Positions 52,619 to 60,951 of a DNA stretch of 64,000 nt are shown here, piece after piece (within the stretch, counting starts at the first letter, position 1; every line of letters begins with the position of its first letter). The position numbers were made by a program, and so were the translations under genes. Where the stretch lies: contig NZ_FUYE01000012.1 of assembly GCF_900167535.1 (NCBI RefSeq), forward strand, positions 117,356 to 181,355, in the 5' to 3' direction. The notes beneath the pieces were generated by a model that did no database searches, was not told the DNA's origin, and saw only the letters and a list, made by a program, of their open reading frames with translations. The stretch comes from Prosthecobacter debontii (GTDB lineage: Bacteria > Verrucomicrobiota > Verrucomicrobiia > Verrucomicrobiales > Verrucomicrobiaceae).

Positions 52619-53412
52619 TTTTTGAGCGAGAATTCAAGGATACCAATTTCAAACTCAGACTGAGCGAGCCGCGCAGTGTCGATGAAAAATCCCAAGACGG
52701 CATCTTTGATTTGAGCCGCTTGAGTGGCGGGCAGAGCAGCGTCAATCTTTGCAAATAATTTGTTAAACCGTCCTTCCAGAATAAGCGCATAGCTCACCGC
52801 ATCTCTTCGAGCGGTATCATAACCAACCAGCGTCACCCCAGGCTTGTTGAACTCGAGTCTGTCTTTCACCTCGGCGCGGAAACGCTCGAAATCTGCCCCG
52901 GGACTGGTTCCTGCCTTCATTCCTTCCATGAGTCTGTCTTGATGCTCATTGAAAACTTCAATGGCAATGGTGCCGGTGTTACGAGTGCCCCTAATGCCTT
53001 CGCGTGAGCAGCGACCAACCTCCCGTGCCAATTCATCGAGTTTGAGTTTAGGGGACAGGGAATTCCAGTTCGCAAGAAATTGGCCCAAATATTCATTTGT
53101 CATGTGGGCTGGCATGCGGCCTTTGTGCGGCTTGCCCGTTTTCTGCTCATACAAGGCTGAAACGCGCTTATGCTCGGCCTGCATGTGACGAATGTATGGT
53201 TCCGGGCTGCCATGGTGCTCAAGGCTGCCTGCCACTTGCAAGAAAACCTGCGTCAGGCTGGTCTGGGCTGGTTTGAAGCCAGTGGCAGGGTTGTAATACG
53301 GCAAGTATTCCGCAGGAGCGGAATTCTGAGCCTGCGTGGCAGGGGAAAAGGCAATTAGCAGAGCGCAAATGGTTAAACCACAGGCTGTTAACGATTTGTG
53401 AACCAGTTTCAT
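52615..53412 (-). CDS. Exported helical protein, unknown
   Basis: 265 residues from the ATG at 53412 (an ATG at 53445 would lie over the start of the divergent gene). Signal peptide KSLTACGLTICALLIAFSPA; mature part helical with LTQVFLQVAGSLEHHG, YEQKTGKPHKGRMPAHMTNE and RDAVSYALILEGRFNKLF. Its start codon lies inside the left copy of a 22-bp repeat. It is divergent from the small recombinase gene. No family recognised. Confidence 0.6.
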   Translation of the reverse strand: MKLVHKSLTACGLTICALLIAFSPATQAQNSAPAEYLPYYNPATGFKPAQTSLTQVFLQVAGSLEHHGSPEPYIRHMQAEHKRVSALYEQKTGKPHKGRMPAHMTNEYLGQFLANWNSLSPKLKLDELAREVGRCSREGIRGTRNTGTIAIEVFNEHQDRLMEGMKAGTSPGADFERFRAEVKDRLEFNKPGVTLVGYDTARRDAVSYALILEGRFNKLFAKIDAALPATQAAQIKDAVLGFFIDTARLAQSEFEIGILEFSLKN

Positions 53413-53426
53413 GGAATTCTGTTTCA
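53405..53426 (-). repeat. 22-bp inverted repeat, left copy (by recombinase gene)
   Basis: AGTTTCATGGAATTCTGTTT... reads, on the minus strand, exactly as the right copy at 54048-54069. It contains GTTTCA twice, 15 bp apart. It overlaps the start codon of the minus-strand gene at 53412 and is 13 bp before the recombinase ATG. Confidence 0.75.
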
Positions 53427-53438
53427 CGGAGGCAGACA

Positions 53439-54005
53439 ATGACACAGGGGACCTACAGCGCCTATGACAGCGAAGGACATCGCAAATATCTCACTCTTGC
53501 TGAGGGCAAGCGGTTCAGGCGTTGTGCCAGTCGCCTGCCGCAGGATCAGGCCTCTTTCTGCCTGATACTTTACTTCACCGGCATGCGGATATCAGAGGCC
53601 CTTGCTCTTACGGCCATGGACGTTGATTTTTCCATGTGCGTTTTACGCGTTCGGTCATTGAAGAAACGGGCGAAAAAAGAGTTCCGGCGGATTCCAGTTC
53701 CAGACAGCTTGATTTCGGCATTGCAGACGATTGTAGAATCACACGCGGAAGGCCCTCTTTGGACATTCTCCCGGTCAACCGCATGGCGTATCGTCAAGCG
53801 CGTCATGGCTGATGCCGAAATATCGGGCATTCAAGCCACAGCGAAAGGTTTAAGACATGGTTTTGGCGTTCGTGGTGCGTTGGCAAAGGTTCCTTTGAAC
53901 CTTCTGCAACTTTGGTTCGGCCATTCACAGGCTACAACTACCGCCATCTACCTTGATGTCAGAGATGAGGAAGAACGTGAACTGATGCAAAGAACCTGGA
54001 AATGA
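53439..54005 (+). CDS. Small tyrosine recombinase (catalytic domain only)
   Basis: 188 residues; ribosome site GGAGG is 7 bp before the ATG. It contains only the catalytic domain: R50 in GMRISEAL, K136-G-L-R139-H140, H161 in WFGHSQATTTAIY and nucleophile Y171. The first His of the usual HxxR box is Lys here (KGLR), as in a group of small plasmid-borne recombinases. No core-binding N-terminal domain. A perfect 22-bp inverted repeat lies on each side of the gene, so it may act on that DNA or be regulated by a protein that binds it. Confidence 0.85.
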   Translation: MTQGTYSAYDSEGHRKYLTLAEGKRFRRCASRLPQDQASFCLILYFTGMRISEALALTAMDVDFSMCVLRVRSLKKRAKKEFRRIPVPDSLISALQTIVESHAEGPLWTFSRSTAWRIVKRVMADAEISGIQATAKGLRHGFGVRGALAKVPLNLLQLWFGHSQATTTAIYLDVRDEEERELMQRTWK

Positions 54006-54047
54006 TCTGATTCAGATTGAGAAACGGCGGTTTGCCGCGTATTATGA

Positions 54048-54069
54048 TGAAACAGAATTCCATGAAACT
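54048..54069 (+). repeat. 22-bp inverted repeat, right copy (by recombinase gene)
   Basis: TGAAACAGAATTCCATGAAA... is a perfect inverted copy of 53405-53426. Homology continues a little beyond on both copies (CTG then TTCA). The copy joins directly to the palindrome at 54060-54078. Confidence 0.75.
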
Positions 54070-54078
54070 GTTTCATGG
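54060..54078. promoter_or_regulatory. Perfect palindrome before the HTH gene, candidate operator
   Basis: CCATGAAAC-T-GTTTCATGG, a 9-bp perfect inverted repeat overlapping the right copy of the 22-bp repeat. The TGAAAC/GTTTCA half-sites occur three times here and twice in the left copy. It lies 30 bp before the ATG at 54108. Confidence 0.55.
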
Positions 54079-54107
54079 TCACCTCGATTGAAGAGTTTTC
54101 ATCCTGC

Positions 54108-54542
54108 ATGGCAAAGCTCACCTACACCCCGACTGAGTTTGCAGCGTTGTTTGGCAAGGAACGCACCTGGACCTACCGCCAGCTTTATGCGGGCAAGGTG
54201 AAAGCCATTACCAAGCTGGGGCAGGTGCAGATTCCGCACTCGGAAGTCGAGAAGCTCTTAAACGGTGTGGAACGCTACCGTGGCGCAGCTTCTCATGTCG
54301 GACGGGCGGCAAAGAAGCGAGCTGCCAAAAAATCACCTTCTTCCAAAGGGGCCAAGAAGTGGACCTCGGCCCTCAAGGAGAGAAAGAAAAGCGGCTCGCC
54401 GCAGTCAAAGAATGTTCGGTCCAGAGGTGCCCATACACCTTCATCGTCAATCCCTGTCCGCCCAGATGACCCGACCAGCAAAAGACGTGCTGTGTATCAA
54501 CGAATGACGCGCAAAAAGGAAGATAAAGACCTCAATGATTGA
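54108..54542 (+). CDS. Small HTH (excisionase-like) protein with basic tail
   Basis: 144 residues from the ATG at 54108 (an in-frame ATG at 54075 is within the palindrome). The first ~60 residues look like a MerR/excisionase winged helix: YTPTEFAALFGKERTWTYRQ and VKAITKLGQVQIPHSEVEKL. The rest is a Lys/Ser-rich tail (KKRAAKKSPSSKGAKKW) of a DNA-binding kind. A good candidate for the protein that binds the palindrome in front of it, or for the directionality factor of a nearby recombinase. Confidence 0.7.
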   Translation: MAKLTYTPTEFAALFGKERTWTYRQLYAGKVKAITKLGQVQIPHSEVEKLLNGVERYRGAASHVGRAAKKRAAKKSPSSKGAKKWTSALKERKKSGSPQSKNVRSRGAHTPSSSIPVRPDDPTSKRRAVYQRMTRKKEDKDLND

Positions 54543-54626
54543 AAATGATCGTTGCACAGCCTCAGTGCGTTACTTGCCCTAAGGTTTGATTCTTGAGGGG
54601 ATGACGAGGGCCGGTTAACTAGAAGC

Positions 54627-55415
54627 ATGAACATTTTCAAATGGGATGATTTCCGCGAATGGGAGCGGGTAGTGCGGGGTTTGATGGGCAATCATCTAAA
54701 CGACGCCGTAATAGCAAGATTCAAAGAAGAACCACCGGATTATGTTGTCAGCGATGATCTTTCTTGGCTCGACTCAGTGGTGAGAAAAGTGAATGGTGTC
54801 CGGAGGCCAGATAGCGCGCAGTTGCTCACCAGAAAACTGTTGGAATATTACACTCACATAACGGCTTTCCATGGCTGTCGTCCGACATCCATAGAAACTT
54901 ACACGGAATTTGGATTACAGGCGTGTGATCCGGCAAAGATGCAGGAAGTGGCTGTCCAGATTTTCGGAGACAATCCAAAGGTTTGGGAGGCGATAGAACA
55001 CTTGAAGGGTTCAAGTTTTGAACACAGCTATGAAGAGCACAACCAGGGAAAGGTGTATTTTACGTTAACACAGGAAGAAATCGTGGATTACTGCGGACAT
55101 TATCTACTTTACGGTAGCGAGTATTTACTTTGCATCGCTAATTCGATTGGCGCGGCAAGGAAGCTACGGGAACGTGGACGCGCTACAATCATTGAATGCA
55201 ATGTCCCGATCACCAGAATTGGACATGGATTTATCAAGGAACTGGCTGGTTCTATACTCGAAAAGATGTTTGAACGAGTGCTTGATCCAGAATCCTCAAT
55301 GGGCAGTGGCTTTGGGTTCTATGTGAAGGGAAGCTTACCCGCTGAAAGCATCGCCTCTTTTCATTTTCCACGGCAAATTCCCAATCCTCACAATGGCAGG
55401 CGTTTGGAGGATTGA
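54627..55415 (+). CDS. ADP-ribosyltransferase-fold-like protein, unknown
   Basis: 262 residues. The middle reads ITAFHGCRPTSIETYTEFGL, then GKVYFTLTQEEIVDYCGHYL, and the C-terminus GFYVKGSLPAESIASFHF. The order H-G-C/T-x..., (V)YFT..., G-x-(L/I)P-x-(E)-x-I resembles the H-Y-E layout of ADP-ribosyltransferase folds (DarT, RES and tRNA 2'-phosphotransferase-like proteins), but this is a pattern call. Stands alone, same strand as the HTH gene, with the integrase convergent to it after 12 bp. Could be a toxin or defence effector. Confidence 0.45.
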   Translation: MNIFKWDDFREWERVVRGLMGNHLNDAVIARFKEEPPDYVVSDDLSWLDSVVRKVNGVRRPDSAQLLTRKLLEYYTHITAFHGCRPTSIETYTEFGLQACDPAKMQEVAVQIFGDNPKVWEAIEHLKGSSFEHSYEEHNQGKVYFTLTQEEIVDYCGHYLLYGSEYLLCIANSIGAARKLRERGRATIIECNVPITRIGHGFIKELAGSILEKMFERVLDPESSMGSGFGFYVKGSLPAESIASFHFPRQIPNPHNGRRLED

Positions 55416-55426
55416 GAACACTATAT

Positions 55427-56524
55427 TCAAGCAGAGAAAGAAACGCGGCTCGCCGCCGCAATCGAGTGTTCGTTGCGTAAGTGTCCATAGACCTTCATTG
55501 CCAGCACTCCGCCGTCCTGGTGCCCTAGCCAGCGGGAGACGGTCGGTATATCAACGCCTGACTCGATGCACATTGTCGCAAAAAGATGACGCAGATCGTG
55601 ATGGGTAAGGACGTCCATCTCAATCACCTCAGCGGCCTTCTTCATGGATTTATTGGCACTTTTAGCCCTAACCACATAATCGGTGGGGGCAGGGCTGTGT
55701 TCAGCCTTTAAACGCTCTAACAGCTTACGGGCTGCGGGAATCATGGGCACACGTCGGAACAGTCCGTTTTTGGTGCCATCATCAGGAGCACCTAGAACAA
55801 GGATTTCACCTCTCTCAAAATCGCAGTGTTTCCACTGCACCCATTTGGATTCACCGAGGCGCATGCCGGTGTAGGCCAGCAGTTCCACCATATCGGCCTT
55901 GTGCTGGGCTTTACTGCCTCGGCGCTGCCGCAATGCTTCGACCCATTCACGGAAGCGGGTCTGGCTGGGAAGTTTGTGGGAGAGATCCTTGCGTCTGGTC
56001 TTAGCCCTTTTCACTGCGAGAGCCGGGTTGGTGCGTCGCACCCCATGTTTGATGGCAATTTTGAAAAGGGACTTCAGCACAAGCAGGCAACCATTGAAGC
56101 GGGTGGGGGACATCAACTTGGAGGCCTTACCAGCCCATGACTCACACTGTTCGACGGTGACGCGGCGCATTTCCAGGGTGAGGAAGGCAGGCCAAGTCTT
56201 TTTGATAGAGGCGACAATTTCCTTCCAGTAACGCTTCGTGGACTTCTTCGTGGCCGGATCGTTCAGGAGTTGGCTTTCACGAAGGGTGAGGGCTTCCTCG
56301 CCCGTCATCTTTTCGGTGACTTCGGTATCGCGGCTCAACTCGTCTCGGTAGGCGTTGTCTTCCAGGAGGCGTGCCAGTTCGGGTTTAGCTACGCTTAACG
56401 TTTGGGTTTTAAGGCTCCGCCACGTGGGCTTTCCTTCAACGACGAGGCGGGCGTAGTAGGTGCCGGATTTGTGGCGGTAGAGCTGTTTGGTGGAAGTGGC
56501 GGTCCAGGTCTTTTCCGTGCTCAT
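55427..56524 (-). CDS. Tyrosine integrase of the mobile element
   Basis: 365 residues: N-terminal arm-binding region (YYARLVVEGKPTWRSLKT), SAM-like core-binding region (about 95-195), then the catalytic domain: R in YTGMRLGES, H-D-L-R in THHDLRHLFAT, GH in WLGHQDGG and nucleophile Y in AMKVYGHLRNEHS. All catalytic residues are present. It lies about 690 bp from the tmRNA gene, a favourite integration target, with repeat DNA between. An element end is expected close by, but no duplicated ssrA end was seen. Confidence 0.92.
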   Translation of the reverse strand: MSTEKTWTATSTKQLYRHKSGTYYARLVVEGKPTWRSLKTQTLSVAKPELARLLEDNAYRDELSRDTEVTEKMTGEEALTLRESQLLNDPATKKSTKRYWKEIVASIKKTWPAFLTLEMRRVTVEQCESWAGKASKLMSPTRFNGCLLVLKSLFKIAIKHGVRRTNPALAVKRAKTRRKDLSHKLPSQTRFREWVEALRQRRGSKAQHKADMVELLAYTGMRLGESKWVQWKHCDFERGEILVLGAPDDGTKNGLFRRVPMIPAARKLLERLKAEHSPAPTDYVVRAKSANKSMKKAAEVIEMDVLTHHDLRHLFATMCIESGVDIPTVSRWLGHQDGGVLAMKVYGHLRNEHSIAAASRVSFSA

Positions 56525-56650
56525 GATGAAAGCGCTGTGTTGTGAACGGAAGCGCTTTCACAGTATAATTCCAGTGTATAAAATCTCAATCTAAAGATCA
56601 GAAGAGGCATCATTTACCAGGTGATTTCAAAGAAATGACCAAAAGTGCAT

Positions 56651-57117
56651 GCGGACACTCTTGTCCGCCGTCTTTAAAGGGCGGCGAAGCTGCGAAGAAA
56701 AGGGTGGGGCAGGAGGGAGTGCCCAGGCTCCTTGCCGATACGCTCCGTTGAGGGCTACTCAATCATTGCCTTGTTTCAGCAAGGGCCGTTTGGTTGGAGG
56801 GATCCGTACGAGGGCGAGAGGAGCGCGGACACTTTGTCCGCCGTCTTTAAATGGCGGCGAAGCTGCGAAGAAAAGGGTGAGGGCAGGAGGGAGGGCCCAG
56901 GCTCCTCTCGATACGCTCCCTTGATGGCTACCCAATCATTGCCTTGTTTCAGCAAGGGCCGTTTGGTTGGAGAGATCCGCACGAGGGCGAGAGGAGCGCG
57001 GACACTTTGTCCGCCGTCTTTAAAGGGCGGCGAAGCTGCGAAGAAAAGGGTAGGGGCAGGAGGGAGGGCCCAGGCTCCTTGCCGATACGCTCCCTTGAGG
57101 GCTGCCAACCCATTGAA
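56651..57117 (+). repeat. 174-bp tandem repeat, 2.7 copies
   Basis: Copies start at 56651, 56825 and 56998 (periods 174 and 173 bp); the third is cut at about 57117. Each begins with a 7-bp stem hairpin (GCGGACA...TGTCCGC with a 3- to 4-nt loop) followed by CGTCTTTAAAGGGCGGCG. The copies differ at only a few positions. Open frames across them exist on both strands because of the base composition, but no gene is supported. Lies between the integrase gene and the tmRNA promoter. Confidence 0.9.
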
Positions 57118-57162
57118 TAGGATCTATCCCCGGCCCCTCGGCCCGCTATTTACCGTCAGGTC

Positions 57163-57193
57163 TTGACGCGCCCGCAGTTCTGATGAATACTAT
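57163..57193 (+). promoter_or_regulatory. Putative tmRNA promoter
   Basis: TTGACG (57163-57168) and TACTAT (57188-57193) with a 19-bp gap; the first mature base of the RNA is at 57211, consistent with a short leader removed by RNase P. The gap is longer than ideal. Confidence 0.4.
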
Positions 57194-57210
57194 CGGCGTT
57201 AACACGAATC

Positions 57211-57563
57211 GGGGGCGTCCTGGTTTCGACGGGTAGTCTGCGATCGTGGTAGCATGCCGAGGATGATTCGTTGGCCTCGTTAATCATCGGATCAAACCAA
57301 TAAAAGCAAACTCTTCTGAGCTCGCTCTCGCGGCCTAAGCACCGCGACGTCCTCAAGGCAATGTCTGGTAGCCTTGACGACGTCTTTACCAGACTGGCCA
57401 GTTGACCGGGCGACCGGGTCGAAGGCGAGATTTAACAGGACGCTGGGCTTGAGGTATTCTGCTGATTGAAGACCCCTCGCCGAGATTAAAAAATCAGATA
57501 AGCATGTAGAAGCTGCGGTTTACGGCCATTCGGACAGGGGTTCAACTCCCCTCGCCTCCACCA
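57211..57563 (+). ncRNA. ssrA: Transfer-messenger RNA
   Basis: The 5' end GGGGGCGTCCTGGTTTCGAC and 3' end GGTTCAACTCCCCTCGCCTCC-ACCA form the tRNA-like acceptor and T-arm (GGGGGCG with CGCCTCC, one G-T pair). The tag frame begins with GCA at 57306 and reads ANSSELALAA, stopping at TAA (57336-57338); the LALAA end is the usual proteolysis signal. The rest forms pseudoknots. tmRNA rescues stalled ribosomes. ssrA is a common target of integrases, but its 3' end and terminator look intact here. Confidence 0.95.
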
Positions 57564-57571
57564 TTTCTTTA

Positions 57572-57611
57572 CGGCGCTAACGGATCAAAAACTCCCGTTA
57601 GCGCCGTTTTT
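57572..57611 (+). terminator. Intrinsic terminator of tmRNA gene
   Basis: CGGCGCTAACGG (57572-57583) pairs perfectly with CCGTTAGCGCCG (57595-57606), followed by TTTTT. It lies 8 bp after the mature 3' end. Confidence 0.93.
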
Positions 57612-57910
57612 GTTTGGGTGAGGCCTGGTTGGTTGAGTCCCAAACCGTGTCACCATTCTAGGCTTTCAGTGGCCCGCTCAGGGGACAGCAATCTGGTTTT
57701 CCAAATTGGCGGGTTCCGTAGGCAGCTTGTCGAAGTGGGTGTTTTTCATTTCAGCATGCTTCTGATTTTAGGAGGTCCGCGTGAAGAGGAGAGGGAGGTG
57801 CACGCTGGATCAGACAAGTTGCGCGACGACACGGTCGAGCTGGGAAGCTTGGCCATTGGCAGTGTCAATGTCGAAAGAGGAATCGAACATTTGCTTCAAC
57901 AGGCGCTCGA
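57612..57910. other. Intergenic region after tmRNA terminator
   Basis: About 300 bp with no gene supported. It lies between the ssrA terminator and the 3' end of the KAP gene. No attachment-site duplication was recognised. Confidence 0.4.
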
Positions 57911-60880
57911 TCAAATCTGCGGGCTCAAGTCCACCCCGCTTAATAGCCGTCGGGCAAACTGATATCTGATCATCGCCGCACGGACTGACCTGGGGGTAAT
58001 CTCTTCGGCAGGGACATACCGGAATGCAGCCTTGATGGCCGCCACTTCGGCCGGGGAGAAATACCCGCTGACTTGGGAGATCTCCGACGGCTCGTCTTTC
58101 TTCGGCGGCGGAGTTAGGGGAGGGCTCATCGCCGCGAGGCTCTCCTTCAGCCGGGCCTCCTCGGCCCTATGTTTCTCCTTCTCGTCAGCACTTGGGCTGA
58201 CCGCTTTTGTGGAGGTGACCGTGCGAGTGACCGGTGGAGATACGGCCTCTCCCTCAAACGTATAGGCGGCCTGCACCGACTCCGTGACGGTGTGTTTTCG
58301 AGGCTTTGGTGCTGTGGCGATATGGCGTGCCAGCTGGTTTTGGAGCGCCGTTTTCCTGGCGTTTTGATCTTCCCTTTCGATCGCCCGGGAAACCAGATCT
58401 TCGACTTCCGTCTGGAGCAGGCTGGGCATGCTGAGCTCGACCACAAAGAGCTTCTCCCGGTGCGCCCGGAAGCGTGCGCTCCACGCAGCCTCTGGTGGCA
58501 GCATTTTGGCTTCCTCGGCCCGCTGTTTACATGCGGCTTCCAGCGCCGTCCTTTCCATCAGCATGGCCACATGGAGCCGCGAACTGACGCTGGGGGTGTC
58601 CAGAAACCAGCGGATGCTTTCGATGACTGATAGCGATTGGGCGGGATCGCAACGGTCCAGGTCGTCCACAATGAGGAGGGCCCGCCGGGCATCGGCGGAG
58701 CCGCGGGCGATCATGTAGACAGCCACCACTGCGAAAATCATGAGACCGGCAAACGGCACCAGCGCGAGCCAGTTCCACACCGTGACTGTGCCATTAGGCG
58801 TGTGATGCCGACTGATCCACTGCCACGATGAACTGGCCCCCAGATAGCACCCAGTAGCCAGCAAAACAAGGCACAAGGCTGCGGCGAGCCAGCCGCATCT
58901 GCACGGCCGAAAATCTACGGCGCTGTCATCGTCAGTGAAATGGCCGATCAGTCGTCCCCACCATTTTCCCTCCCAAAATTTCCAGTCTGACCAGGGGGGC
59001 ATCGGCGAGCGGGAAGGAAACCAAGCCCGTAGCAGACGTTCCAGATCATCGCCGATCACGGCCTGAAGCCCTAGCTTATCAGAATGGTCAGGGATGTGGC
59101 CGTAGAGATTATGAATCAGCTTCCCGAGGCCAAAGAACCTGTAGAGGTAGCCGACAATGACCAGGAAGCCCAGGAGGCCGATGCCATGGAAGATCCATAG
59201 AAGCGCACCTGCCGCCCAGCCCATCCAGACAAAGGCTGAAAAGCTGGCTGCAAAGATGCCAACGAACAACGGCCGCCACCCTGTGCGCAATAGCCCGATG
59301 CGGATGCGCAACCGCCACTTGGCCCAAAAGCCCGGCTCCATAGCCGCGTCTGCGATGGTCTGGTAGAGATGCACCCAGACCTCCGGGCGGCTGGGATACT
59401 TGGCCGCTCCAAATTTGACAATCTGATGGGTGCCGGAGAGCTTCTCCGCCACTTGGTTCATCAAGGTGGACTTGCCACGGCCCCAGGGAGCGAACAGGCC
59501 AAAGACAAAGTCGTTGTCAGGCGCAGCGTTTTGAAAGGCCTCCTTGATCGCTGAAGAATAGTCGTCGATGCCCAGGCAGAGCTCCTCTGAACTCGATTCA
59601 CGCCTGAACATGCTGGAGGTTCCCCTGGGTGATCGGGGCCTTGGCTTCCGGATATCCGCCAGCACTTGCTGCCAGTTCTTCGGGATATCCTCGAACGCGT
59701 AAAAGGGCAGATGCTCCTCCAGGCATTCTTGCAGATCCTGAAGCCTCAGGGGGTGGAGATCCTCTTCAGCGCCTCCCTGCAGGTGCTCCAGCAAGGCTGC
59801 GACAAAGTGCCTGGCGGCCACATAGATCTGTCCTAGCGAGCAGTACCGGCTGATCTCTGCCGCTCTTTGCAAAACTCTCCGCAAAGCCGGCGACAGCTGG
59901 TGCTGGGAACCTCCTGAACTCCTGGCATCCTTCAGAGACGACTGCCAAAGCTGGGACAAGGTGCCTTGCCGGAATCTGAGCCTGCGACTGAGCAACCGCT
60001 GAAGTGAGAGGTCATTGGGGTCTGAAAATTTATATTCGGCCCGTTCACCATCTCTAATCAGGCCTAGAAGAAATTGCCACGGAGTGACGGCTATCGGGGC
60101 TGTCCGGGTCGCAAAAACGGTGTATTCCAGGGCATTCGTAATCGCGTAACTGGGGGTGATGCCTGTCTGGTGCCAGAGCGCGGCAATCTGCTGGAGGAGT
60201 TTTTGATCCGGCTCCTTCGATAAAACGTCCTGCGGTCTTTCGGTTTCATCCTCTGGGGATGGCATGGGCGGACTGGCGGCTTGAGCTCCGTCCTCAGGAG
60301 GTGGTGCAGAGGTTCCGTCCTGGGGAAGCTGGGAGCTGGCTTCGACGGAGTCGGGACCACCAGCCTCAGCGATGTCTGTGGCTGCCAAGGCTGGCATCTT
60401 CGTCGATCCTGCATCGGCAAGGTGGGCGTAATCACCGAGCTGCCTGCGCTCCATTTCCTCTTCAAGCTCTTCGCCGCGAGCCAGTATCCGTGAGCGGTTG
60501 GAGGAGCCAGGAGGGTGGTTTGCTGGAGGTTCTTCGTCTCCCCCGGTCGCGGCCTTCACCCAGTCATGATCCTCTTGCACCTCATCATCGGACATGGATT
60601 GAACAGGCTTGCTGTGTGGAGTGGAACGACTCTCTGATCTCGGCGCGGCGATCACGTCTTCAAGGGTCAGCCCGTGCTCGAGGGCAAATAGTTCCAACTC
60701 GCTTTCAGAAGGAATCTGTTGTTTTGCCTCTCCCAGCCTTTCGGGAGGATGCACCTGCCGGTAGAGCTTCATCAGTTCGATACGGTTTACATGACGCAAA
60801 GGCGGTTTCTCTTGCCGCAGATTTTCCTGGCCTTCTTCGCGTCTTTCCTGCTCTGAGATATGTCCGGTATCATCTACCAT
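57911..60880 (-). CDS. KAP-family P-loop NTPase with membrane segments
   Basis: 989 residues. Residues 1-265 are acidic and Pro/Ser-rich, without clear fold, apart from a short conserved-looking N-terminal stretch (LMKLYRQVHPPERLGEAK). At about 275-420 a helical part (PWQFLLGLIRDGE, RHFVAALLEHLQG) recalls the Clp N-terminal (ClpA/B) repeat. The KAP ATPase then begins: Walker A FAPWGRGKSTLMN with K470, several membrane helices inserted at about 545-600, 655-680 and 695-720, and Walker B ALLIVDDLDRCDP near 737. A helical tail follows. KAP ATPases with inserted membrane helices are often linked to phage exclusion. It precedes the FRG gene by 71 bp on the opposite end, both minus strand. Confidence 0.85.
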   Translation of the reverse strand: MVDDTGHISEQERREEGQENLRQEKPPLRHVNRIELMKLYRQVHPPERLGEAKQQIPSESELELFALEHGLTLEDVIAAPRSESRSTPHSKPVQSMSDDEVQEDHDWVKAATGGDEEPPANHPPGSSNRSRILARGEELEEEMERRQLGDYAHLADAGSTKMPALAATDIAEAGGPDSVEASSQLPQDGTSAPPPEDGAQAASPPMPSPEDETERPQDVLSKEPDQKLLQQIAALWHQTGITPSYAITNALEYTVFATRTAPIAVTPWQFLLGLIRDGERAEYKFSDPNDLSLQRLLSRRLRFRQGTLSQLWQSSLKDARSSGGSQHQLSPALRRVLQRAAEISRYCSLGQIYVAARHFVAALLEHLQGGAEEDLHPLRLQDLQECLEEHLPFYAFEDIPKNWQQVLADIRKPRPRSPRGTSSMFRRESSSEELCLGIDDYSSAIKEAFQNAAPDNDFVFGLFAPWGRGKSTLMNQVAEKLSGTHQIVKFGAAKYPSRPEVWVHLYQTIADAAMEPGFWAKWRLRIRIGLLRTGWRPLFVGIFAASFSAFVWMGWAAGALLWIFHGIGLLGFLVIVGYLYRFFGLGKLIHNLYGHIPDHSDKLGLQAVIGDDLERLLRAWFPSRSPMPPWSDWKFWEGKWWGRLIGHFTDDDSAVDFRPCRCGWLAAALCLVLLATGCYLGASSSWQWISRHHTPNGTVTVWNWLALVPFAGLMIFAVVAVYMIARGSADARRALLIVDDLDRCDPAQSLSVIESIRWFLDTPSVSSRLHVAMLMERTALEAACKQRAEEAKMLPPEAAWSARFRAHREKLFVVELSMPSLLQTEVEDLVSRAIEREDQNARKTALQNQLARHIATAPKPRKHTVTESVQAAYTFEGEAVSPPVTRTVTSTKAVSPSADEKEKHRAEEARLKESLAAMSPPLTPPPKKDEPSEISQVSGYFSPAEVAAIKAAFRYVPAEEITPRSVRAAMIRYQFARRLLSGVDLSPQI

Positions 60881-60951
60881 AATTGAAGTCTTACGTAGGC
60901 GGCTGTTTGTTTCTGCGCAAAGGGGGCAGTGGCGTTATCGGATGACGGGAA

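Noticed and set aside
56651..57117. CRISPR array
   Set aside because: Units are 174 bp and near identical along their full length; there are no short repeats with unique spacers and no cas genes.
56649..57166. Open frames running through the 174-bp repeats on both strands
   Set aside because: Several overlapping frames stay open only because of GC-rich repeat composition; no ribosome site or family.
57211..57611. ssrA disrupted by an element at its 3' end
   Set aside because: The tRNA-like 3' end is followed at once by a perfect terminator hairpin, which looks native; no second copy of the ssrA end was found.
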